Source: Gammaproteobacteria bacterium UBA7376 (lineage in GTDB: Bacteria > Pseudomonadota > Gammaproteobacteria > Pseudomonadales > Azotimanducaceae). Taken from it: a DNA stretch of 42,528 nt. The notes beneath the pieces were generated by a model. It worked only from the letters and a program-made list of their open reading frames with translations, made no database searches and was not told where the DNA came from. Shown one piece after another: positions 34,189-40,630 of the stretch (positions are counted from its first letter, which is position 1; the number at the start of each line of letters is the position of its first letter). The stretch is taken from positions 7,561 to 50,088 of the forward strand of contig DKNY01000060.1 in the NCBI GenBank assembly GCA_002470275.1, read 5' to 3'. Both the position numbers and the translations under genes were made by a program.

Positions 34189-34422
34189 CTATTGGTGAGC
34201 CAAGATGTAGTCGATGGCTTCTTTCACCGTTGTGATCTTTTCCGCTTCCTCGTCTGGAATTTCTGTTTCGAATTCCTCTTCAAGGGCCATGACCAGTTCA
34301 ACGGTGTCTAGCGAGTCAGCGCCTAAGTCTTCCACGAAAGAAGCCCCTTCGACCACTTCGTCTTCCTTGACCCCCAACTGCTCACAGATCAGTTTTTTTA
34401 CCCTTTCCTCAACATTACTCAT
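34189..34422 (-). CDS. acpP: Acyl carrier protein
   Basis: A 77-residue acidic carrier that holds growing fatty acids on a phosphopantetheine arm. The attachment serine is S37 in [12 protein letters not shown], the invariant ACP motif. GGGAG lies 11 bases before the ATG. It lies between fabG (188 bases upstream) and fabF, as in most gammaproteobacteria; the gaps on both sides suggest its own promoter and processing. Confidence 0.98.
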   Translation of the reverse strand: MSNVEERVKKLICEQLGVKEDEVVEGASFVEDLGADSLDTVELVMALEEEFETEIPDEEAEKITTVKEAIDYILAHQ

Positions 34423-34466
34423 GCGACAGAAATCTCCCTACATGGTTACTCGACGCGCAGCGCAAC

Positions 34467-34493
34467 TCTATAGACGCAAGGTGGCCAATTCAA
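34467..34493 (-). promoter_or_regulatory. acpP: Candidate sigma-70 promoter for acpP
   Basis: On the minus strand TTGAAT (34493-34488) is followed after 15 bases by TATAGA (34472-34467), about 45 bases before the acpP start. The spacing is shorter than ideal. The long gap after fabG makes a separate acpP promoter likely. Confidence 0.35.
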
Positions 34494-34610
34494 GCACACT
34501 CTTGGACGCAGGGGACAACAATTTTCCGGTTTCTGGCCAATTTTGCGGGTCAATCCAGCACCGTCGGTGAGACCTTCACGCGCTGCTCCGAGGGATGACC
34601 TGGGCCCGGA

Positions 34611-35342
34611 TCACACCAAAAAAAGGCCCCCATTCACCTGCAGGGTCTGGCCAGTGATGTAGCCCGCCTCCTCAGAGCACAAAAATGAAACCAATGCGGC
34701 AATTTCTGCGGCCTGCCCCATGCGGCCCAGGGGAATCCGCTCCAGCATGGCCCCCCTCTGTAAATCAGTAAGCTGATCGGTCATGTCTGTTTCAATAAAC
34801 CCCGGCGCAACGGCATTGACTGTAATGCCTCTCGATCCCACCTCCAGCGCCAATGAGCGGGTGAATCCCTCCAGCCCTGCCTTGCTGGTCACATAGTTGG
34901 TCTGCCCTGCATTTCCCAGCCGCCCAACCACGGAGCCGATATTGATCACTCGACCCCATCGTGATTTCACAAGCCCCCGAAGCAGCGCCTTGGTCACTCT
35001 GAAGGTCCCGCCAAGGTTCGTATCCAAGACGTCCTGCCAGTCTGAATCAGACATCCTCAACATCAGATTATCCCGAGTGATCCCGGCGTTGTTGATGATC
35101 ACCTGGGGCACATGCCCGTGACCCTGAATTTGTTCAATCGCCGCGTTCACTGACGCCAAGCTTTGCAGCTGCATGACTAAACCTGATCCTTGATCCCCAA
35201 ACGCCTGGGTGATGCGTTCTGCACCTGCTTCCGACGTAGCGGAGCCCCAAACAAAGAATCCATCTGCTGCAAGGCGCTCAGCAATGGCCGCGCCAATTCC
35301 GCGACTCGCTCCGGTCACTAAGGCAACCCTTTGCTCACTCAT
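34611..35342 (-). CDS. fabG: 3-oxoacyl-ACP reductase
   Basis: NADPH-dependent reduction of 3-oxoacyl-ACP. The 243-residue short-chain dehydrogenase has the nucleotide motif TGASRGIG (10-17), NNAG (84-87) and the catalytic S137, Y150 and K154 (NYVTSKAGLEGF). The C-terminus ends GQTLQVNGG as usual. The start at 35342 has AAGGGAG upstream. It follows fabD by 57 bases. Confidence 0.95.
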   Translation of the reverse strand: MSEQRVALVTGASRGIGAAIAERLAADGFFVWGSATSEAGAERITQAFGDQGSGLVMQLQSLASVNAAIEQIQGHGHVPQVIINNAGITRDNLMLRMSDSDWQDVLDTNLGGTFRVTKALLRGLVKSRWGRVINIGSVVGRLGNAGQTNYVTSKAGLEGFTRSLALEVGSRGITVNAVAPGFIETDMTDQLTDLQRGAMLERIPLGRMGQAAEIAALVSFLCSEEAGYITGQTLQVNGGLFLV

Positions 35343-35399
35343 TTTTGCTCCCTTCGGTTCCATAATCCAAGCCACAACGCTTGCCGCTCTGCTGGAAAC

Positions 35400-36314
35400 C
35401 TAACCACAAAGGTGATCAAGATCATCAGGCTTCTGCAGGCTGCGGGTAGGCGTTGCCCGTGAGATACGCTTTATCAAGCCGGCTAAAACGCCGCCGGGCC
35501 CGCACTCTACGAATTGATCTACTCCCTGTTCAAGCATGCCATGAACGCAATCCGTCCAGCGGACGGGGGAATAAAGCTGCTCGACCAATCTCTCCCGAAT
35601 GCCCACCACATCCGATGCGATGTCTGCGCGAACATTTTGCACCACGGGGCGAATCGGCATGTTCAACTCGATTTCAGAAATCGCCAGGTCTAGGGCCGTC
35701 GCCGCAGGCTTCATAAGCACCGAGTGAAAGGGACCGCTCACGTCCAGACTAACCGCTCGCCGCGCCCCAGCCTGGCTACAGGCTTCAATCGCCGCGTCAA
35801 CGGCCGCAGTTTCGCCAGCAATAACAACCTGGCCTGGCGCGTTGTAGTTCGCTGGGCCAACCTCTCCTGATACTTCGCCACAGCAACGTTCAATGACATC
35901 GTCATCTAACCCCAATATAGCTGCCATGCCGCCAGCACCACTGGGCACCGCCTGCTGCATTAGCTCGCCACGAATTCGAACTAGTTTTACCGCGTCGCCG
36001 AAGCTGAGCGCCCCAGCGCAGACCAGGGCCGAATACTCGCCCAGGCTATGCCCGCAAAGCACATCCACGTTTTCAATGGCGTTGGGCCAAAGTTCCCACA
36101 GCGCGACGCTGGCCGCGAGCAAGGCCGGCTGGGTGTTTTCGGTTTGACCCAGGAGCTCGGCAGGGCCCTGCTGCACCATGTCCCACAAATCAAATCCCAG
36201 AACCTGAGATGCTTCGTCGAAGCGCTCCTCAATCACGCCATGAACCGTCGCCAAGTCTGATAACATGCCAACGCTCTGGGCACCCTGACCCGGGAAAATA
36301 GCCGCCATTCCCAT
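35400..36314 (-). CDS. fabD: Malonyl-CoA:ACP transacylase
   Basis: Loads malonyl groups onto ACP. The 304-residue protein has the nucleophile S90 in CGHSLGEYSA, the partner H197 in DVSGPFHSVL, IFPGQGAQ at the start and NTQPALLA for the Gln of the oxyanion hole. GGAGAG lies six bases before the ATG. It comes 20 bases after plsX. Confidence 0.96.
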   Translation of the reverse strand: MGMAAIFPGQGAQSVGMLSDLATVHGVIEERFDEASQVLGFDLWDMVQQGPAELLGQTENTQPALLAASVALWELWPNAIENVDVLCGHSLGEYSALVCAGALSFGDAVKLVRIRGELMQQAVPSGAGGMAAILGLDDDVIERCCGEVSGEVGPANYNAPGQVVIAGETAAVDAAIEACSQAGARRAVSLDVSGPFHSVLMKPAATALDLAISEIELNMPIRPVVQNVRADIASDVVGIRERLVEQLYSPVRWTDCVHGMLEQGVDQFVECGPGGVLAGLIKRISRATPTRSLQKPDDLDHLCG

Positions 36315-36334
36315 AAAATTCTCTCCTACGTTAA

Positions 36335-37315
36335 TTATTCAGCGTCGAACATGGAACGAAGTGAACGCACCAAGTCCGCTTCAAGATACGCCCCTGCCTG
36401 TTCTATCGCCCGGACAAATCCAGCTTCACTGGTGCTGCCGTGGCTCTTAACCACGATACCATTGATGCCTGCGAGAAGGGCTCCATTGTGAAGCTCAGGG
36501 TTGATAGCATGGCCTAGCCGAGCCAGGTCTCCTGACGAATCAGATACGTTAGCGAGCTGAGATCCCAGGTAGTGGGCGACCCCCTCGATGGTCTTGAGTA
36601 CCAAATTGCCAGAGAAACCATCGCAGACCACCACATCTGCTTGGCCGGTAAAGAGATCCATGGGCTCCAAAAAACCGCAGAAATTAAGTTGCTCGGAGCG
36701 GCTTAAGAGGGTTGCCGCGGCGTTGAGAGATTGGGGCCCCTTACCCCGCTCCGTACCAATATTCAACACCGCGATCCTTAGCTTTGCATCGAGTGCCTCA
36801 CCCTGATGAAGCGCCATCAAACGCGCCCCCAGATGAGCGAATTCGAACAGCATCCGAGGGGAACATTGAACATTTGCCCCCAGATCGAGCATCTGAAAGC
36901 TACCCCCCGCATGACCAAATAGTTTTGTAATCGCCGGGCGATGCAGGCCAGGGAGCGTCCCGATGCTGAACCGTGCAAAGGCCAGGATGGCCTTCGTATC
37001 GGCAGAACTGACCATGGCGCTGGCTCGACCCTCGCCGACCAAGCGGGCGCACACAGCGACCGAAGAGCGGCGCTTATGACGCAGGAGTTGGGAAATAGAT
37101 TCGTCTCCCAGGAGCGGGGAATCGGATGGAACGAACTCTGCACCGCCCGCAACGAGACTTTGCAATGATGACTGGCATCGGGACCTATCCCCGACCAGGA
37201 TGAGGTCTTCGGGCCTCGGGTAGGTCGAACAAGCGCTCAGATTGCCCTCACATCCAGCTTGCCCGCCCATCAGGTCCACGGCGATGCGCGCCGTTCGATT
37301 CTGGGGAAACGTCAT
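36335..37315 (-). CDS. plsX: Phosphate acyltransferase PlsX (divergent)
   Basis: Converts acyl-ACP to acyl-phosphate for the first step of phospholipid synthesis. Family landmarks are VDLMGG at the start, LHRPAITKLFG, MLDLGANVQC, VLNIGTERGKG, VVCDGFSGNLVLK and the C-terminal HNGALLAGINGIVVKSHG. Usual residues have changed: the GGDxGP after the first motif is GGQAGCEG, and the VSAGNTGA stretch is VSSADTKA. At 326 residues it is about 20 shorter than E. coli PlsX. Position between rpmF and fabD supports the call. fabH, which follows plsX in E. coli, is missing. Confidence 0.87.
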   Translation of the reverse strand: MTFPQNRTARIAVDLMGGQAGCEGNLSACSTYPRPEDLILVGDRSRCQSSLQSLVAGGAEFVPSDSPLLGDESISQLLRHKRRSSVAVCARLVGEGRASAMVSSADTKAILAFARFSIGTLPGLHRPAITKLFGHAGGSFQMLDLGANVQCSPRMLFEFAHLGARLMALHQGEALDAKLRIAVLNIGTERGKGPQSLNAAATLLSRSEQLNFCGFLEPMDLFTGQADVVVCDGFSGNLVLKTIEGVAHYLGSQLANVSDSSGDLARLGHAINPELHNGALLAGINGIVVKSHGSTSEAGFVRAIEQAGAYLEADLVRSLRSMFDAE

Positions 37316-37401
37316 GGGCCTCGACTAACGCCCCGGACAGGTCGGCAGGTTTTCCATACACCCCGCCATATCCCGTTGTCTGCCGGCAACAATACCGGCG
37401 G

Positions 37402-37578
37402 CTAGCTCTTGTCGGGCATGACCTGACGACCGCGATAGTAGCCGTCAGCGCTGACGTGGTGTCGTCTGTGGGTCTCACCGGAAGTGGGCTCTATGGAAAG
37501 CGCCGGACCGTTAAGCGCATCGTGTGAACGACGCTGCCCTCTCCTAGATCGTGTCACCTTACTTTTTTGTACCGCCAT
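37402..37578 (-). CDS. rpmF: 50S ribosomal protein L32
   Basis: A 58-residue protein beginning [20 protein letters not shown], followed by the conserved end [14 protein letters not shown]. It matches L32 of gammaproteobacteria closely (MAVQ...RSKRGMRRSHDAL in E. coli). It is highly basic, as expected for a ribosomal protein. It sits between yceD and plsX, its universal place in this group. The last residues are PDKS rather than the E. coli IAK end. The zinc cysteines present in some L32 proteins are absent, as in E. coli. Confidence 0.96.
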   Translation of the reverse strand: MAVQKSKVTRSRRGQRRSHDALNGPALSIEPTSGETHRRHHVSADGYYRGRQVMPDKS

Positions 37579-37668
37579 CTCTCTACCTCTTTGTCCACCC
37601 TTGGGCGTTCACCCCAGGGCTTATCTCAAATTCCAACAGTCCTAGGCGCACTGCCATAAAGGACCTTA

Positions 37669-38247
37669 TCACTCTTCGTCACCGCCTTCTTTCGACAGAT
37701 TCAACGCGCCATCCAGTACGCGGCGTAAATCCCCGAAAGGTCGCTGCACATCTCCGGGCGGCTGCTCTGCTGCCCTCGCTTCGGGCAGACCTCCGTCGTA
37801 GATCATCGCCGGAGCATTCTCGCAAGGAACCGCCACGCAGACTTTGAGCGGCAGGGCCAAGATGACCTCGTCTTCTATAATCTCCGCCACATCAAGCACT
37901 TTATCAGCCACCACGATGATCTCTTCCGTCACCCCGACTTGATCCTGCCAGACCGAGGCCTGACTCTCGTCAAAGGCAATCAAAGCGCGCGTCTTGATGG
38001 GCAGCGCCCTGTCCACACTGCCCAAGCAGCGTTGGCACTCAAGCGCCACCCTTGCCATCACCTCCGCTTCGACCACCACGCGCGCGTGATCATCCAGGTC
38101 GAAGGACAGCCGTGCATCAACATCGTCAACGCGGTGACAGATGTCTGCCAAACGCCGCAGATGCTCACCCGTCAGGCGACGTTCTACCACCGCCTGCTTC
38201 TGAGCCAGGGCCCGATAAGTTGATGAGGCGTTAGGGCGCTCCTTCAT
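37669..38247 (-). CDS. yceD: YceD family protein (DUF177)
   Basis: The 192-residue protein carries the DUF177 hallmark ALECQRCL (C71, C74) and a later VAVPCENAP with a further Cys. It has an acidic middle region. The family is encoded next to rpmF throughout bacteria and has been linked to 23S rRNA processing and ribosome assembly, though its mechanism is not settled. I chose the ATG at 38247; the frame is open back to 38403 but that would run into the maf promoter. Confidence 0.87.
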   Translation of the reverse strand: MKERPNASSTYRALAQKQAVVERRLTGEHLRRLADICHRVDDVDARLSFDLDDHARVVVEAEVMARVALECQRCLGSVDRALPIKTRALIAFDESQASVWQDQVGVTEEIIVVADKVLDVAEIIEDEVILALPLKVCVAVPCENAPAMIYDGGLPEARAAEQPPGDVQRPFGDLRRVLDGALNLSKEGGDEE

Positions 38248-38401
38248 GGGGGCGACATCATAGGTATCTGAATATTTCCTGTAAAGGCGAATTGGGCCGT
38301 GATCGACCAACAAGCTTATGATTTTTTTCGGGAATCTTACGGAATTGTTCGACCGACATCGATGGCCTAAGCTTTCGCGCGTATCCAACAGTGCAGTCAC
38401 C

Positions 38402-39019
38402 ATGAATACCTTAATTATTCTCGGTTCCTCATCGCCTTATCGGGCCGCAACCCTGGACGCCCTAGCCTTACCCTACACACAAATCTCACCCGAAGTAGAC
38501 GAGGCGCGACAAGCAGGAGAGACGCCCCTTGCCATGGCAAAACGATTGGCGGAGATGAAGGCTCGTCACGTAGCACAGGCCCATCCCGGAGCATTGGTTA
38601 TCGGCTGTGATCAGACAGGCGAATGCGGCGGAGCGCTTCTCACCAAGCCAGGTCGCCCTGACGCAGCTCGACAAATGCTCACCCAAAGCTCGGGGCGCGC
38701 TGCCGTGTTCTACTCAGCGCTATGCCTATGTCAAACTGAGGCGGAGGGAGCGACCAGGTGCAGCCTGGATGTGGTGGAAACCAACATCGTATTCAGAACA
38801 TTGCGTGCAGAGCAGATCGAGCACTATGTAGCTCGAGATACTCCTCTTGATGTGGCCGGCGCGTTCAAAGCCGAAAGCCTCGGCATCGCGCTATTCGAGA
38901 AAATATCCTCTGATGATCCTACCGCCCTGATCGGCCTACCAATGATCACCCTGGTAACCAGGCTGGCCGAATTTGGCGTGGATGTCCTGGGCCTCCAGGT
39001 TTCTACTGACGGGCAGTAG
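38402..39019 (+). CDS. Maf/YceF-family nucleotide pyrophosphatase
   Basis: House-cleaning enzyme that hydrolyses modified nucleoside triphosphates; E. coli YceF acts on 7-methyl-GTP. The 205-residue protein starts ILGSSSPYRAATLDAL (the phosphate-binding SxSxxR region), has EVDEA and the catalytic D70 in VIGCDQ, then KPG and AGAFKAESLGI. It resembles YceF more than E. coli Maf/YhdE. It is divergent from yceD and convergent with rluC. The ribosome site is weak, so the start is by homology. Confidence 0.88.
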   Translation: MNTLIILGSSSPYRAATLDALALPYTQISPEVDEARQAGETPLAMAKRLAEMKARHVAQAHPGALVIGCDQTGECGGALLTKPGRPDAARQMLTQSSGRAAVFYSALCLCQTEAEGATRCSLDVVETNIVFRTLRAEQIEHYVARDTPLDVAGAFKAESLGIALFEKISSDDPTALIGLPMITLVTRLAEFGVDVLGLQVSTDGQ

Positions 39020-39041
39020 TGCGCTATCGGAACGCGCACTA
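39017..39041. other. Stem-loop joining the stop codons of maf and rluC
   Basis: A perfect 8-bp stem TAGTGCGC (39017-39024) and GCGCACTA (39034-39041) with a 9-base loop. The first arm begins with the maf TAG, and the second arm ends with the complement of the rluC TAG. Neither side has a T run, so classical intrinsic termination is not evident. It may stop or protect both 3' ends. Confidence 0.6.
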
Positions 39042-39941
39042 GCCTGCATACTCGCGCCAGATGGCCTGCATGCTGAGTTCCATTGGTGCTTCAACATCTA
39101 GTTTATCGTCTCCTAGGGGCACAACAAGACGCTTGGCGTGCAGACAAAGCCTTGCCGCAGCCGGCGACGAGGGGAAGGCGTATTTGTCGTCTCCTAAAAT
39201 TGGATGTTTCTGAGACTGGGTATGGACTCGGATTTGATGGGTCCGGCCCGTATGCAAGGAGGCCTCCAGCAAGGTGGCGCGGGCCGCCCGTTCCCTAATC
39301 TCGAAATCCGTCCTCGCTACCTTGCCGGCATCATCCACTCGCACCCGGCGCTCACCCCAGTCCGTCTTATAGCGATGCAGGCGCAATTGGACTGTCTTAC
39401 ACTTCACATCCCAGCACCCCTGAACAATCAACTCATATTTTTTCTTTACCCTACGCTCTCGAAACGCCGCCTGAGCCTCTTTGAGCACACTTCGCTTTTT
39501 ACAGATGAGCAGACAGCCGGAGGTGTCCCTGTCGAGCCTGTGCGCTAATTCAAGACGCGGAAGGTTACGCATCGTGCGCATCATTTCGACCACGCCAGCG
39601 GTAATCGAGCTGCCGCCATGCACAGCGAAACCGAAGGGTTTGTTCAGCACCAACAGATCGCTGTCTTCATAGACAATGGCATCTTCAAGCTGAACCGCCG
39701 TCTGCTCGGAGAATCGCACAGCTGCGTGTTCACGCGTTTCCAGGGGCGGAATTCGAAGACGATCATTCAGCGCCAGACGGTAGGTTGGTTTAATGCGTTT
39801 ACCGTTCACACGCACCTCGCCTCGCCTAAGAATGGAATACACCTTTTGCTTAGGAACACCCTTTAAGGCCCTTATAAGGAAGTTGTCGATGCGTTGCCCG
39901 ACATCATCCCCCTGCTCAACCAGAAGATAGCGAACCGTCAA
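39039..39941 (-). CDS. rluC: 23S rRNA pseudouridine synthase RluC-like
   Basis: Makes pseudouridines in 23S rRNA (955, 2504, 2580 in E. coli). The 300-residue protein has an N-terminal S4 RNA-binding domain (about 18-75) and the RluA-type catalytic domain with D137 in HRLDRDTSG, plus VLNKPFGFAVHGG and GRTHQIRVH. It starts with TTG at 39941, preceded by GGGGAG six bases away. It is divergent from rne, as in E. coli and pseudomonads. Confidence 0.94.
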   Translation of the reverse strand: MTVRYLLVEQGDDVGQRIDNFLIRALKGVPKQKVYSILRRGEVRVNGKRIKPTYRLALNDRLRIPPLETREHAAVRFSEQTAVQLEDAIVYEDSDLLVLNKPFGFAVHGGSSITAGVVEMMRTMRNLPRLELAHRLDRDTSGCLLICKKRSVLKEAQAAFRERRVKKKYELIVQGCWDVKCKTVQLRLHRYKTDWGERRVRVDDAGKVARTDFEIRERAARATLLEASLHTGRTHQIRVHTQSQKHPILGDDKYAFPSSPAAARLCLHAKRLVVPLGDDKLDVEAPMELSMQAIWREYAG

Positions 39942-39974
39942 GATTGACTCCCCAAATGCAAAAAAAGTGATCGT

Positions 39975-40003
39975 TTGAAGGGTTTAGCAATCACTGCTAG
40001 ACT
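39975..40003 (+). promoter_or_regulatory. rne: Candidate rne promoter
   Basis: TTGAAG (39975-39980) and TAGACT (39998-40003) are 17 bases apart, the ideal spacing for sigma-70. Each box agrees with consensus at 4 of 6 positions. Confidence 0.4.
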
Positions 40004-40187
40004 CCGACCGCCTCGCACGCGCTCTGACTTTGAAATGTGCAGGCCACAGTCCACCCGCTGGAGCTTTTAATCTTACTTGATTCCAGCGCGAAAAAATAAA
40101 ACAAGGGTGGTTTAGACGAGACCTGTGTCAAACCGAGTACACAGACATCAGCAGGTTTGTCTTGGATTAGAGCAAACAGAATTTTGA

Positions 40188-40206
40188 CTGCAATTTAAAT
40201 TTGCAG
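40188..40206. repeat. AT-rich dyad in the rne leader
   Basis: CTGCAA-TTTAAAT-TTGCAG: perfect 6-bp arms around an AT-rich core. It could form a hairpin in the leader RNA or act as a regulator site. Confidence 0.4.
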
Positions 40207-40497
40207 ATTGAGCAACAAAGACAAGGGAATCGCAGCGAAGATTACGATGAGACTTCGGTGCTAGCGAAACAGGGCCCCATACCTCCGGGTAGAGTCAGGC
40301 TCTAGTAGGGGGCAGTTAGTCGCCCCAGAGATTAGGAAGGCGGAAACCGACTTCGTATCCGCTTCGGGACCGAGCTGGTCTTGACAGATGTAGCTACGGT
40401 TATGCCCCTGCATGATGGCCTCATTGGCCCGCACGCATAATCAAGGCGTAAGCAATAATGCCGAAGAGCCGGTGAATTTATTGGTTCTCGACAGCTT

Positions 40498-40520
40498 CCC
40501 TGGGCCTCAACTGCCCAGGG
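40498..40520 (+). other. rne: Stem-loop in the rne leader
   Basis: CCCTGGGC (40498-40505) pairs perfectly with GCCCAGGG (40513-40520) around a CTCAACT loop. It lies about 110 bases before the rne start and is not followed by a T run. It could correspond in role to the hairpins of the E. coli rne leader through which RNase E senses its own mRNA; the sequence itself does not prove this. Confidence 0.5.
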
Positions 40521-40553
40521 CTTTAGGCAACTGTACCAGCCTCATTTCCTGCC

Positions 40554-40573
40554 TAACGACGTGAGCGTCGTTA
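40554..40573 (+). other. rne: Stem-loop in the rne leader (TGAG loop)
   Basis: TAACGACG and CGTCGTTA form a perfect 8-bp stem with a TGAG tetraloop, about 58 bases before the rne start. No T run follows; a pyrimidine-rich stretch (CCTCCTCCC) does. Confidence 0.55.
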
Positions 40574-40630
40574 TGACCTCCTCCCTTTGTCATTGTCCTC
40601 ATTCTGCCCGAGAAGAAAGGACACGACGCC

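Larger units (their letters stand above)
39942..40630. other. Intergenic region and likely long rne leader
   Basis: 689 bases without a gene. It separates the divergent rluC and rne genes. E. coli rne has a 361-base leader whose structure lets RNase E regulate its own mRNA. A candidate promoter lies at 39975-40003, predicting a leader of about 620 bases. Visible structures are the dyads at 40188-40206, 40498-40520 and 40554-40573, plus a purine-rich stretch before the start. I see no tRNA or riboswitch that I can name. Confidence 0.5.
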
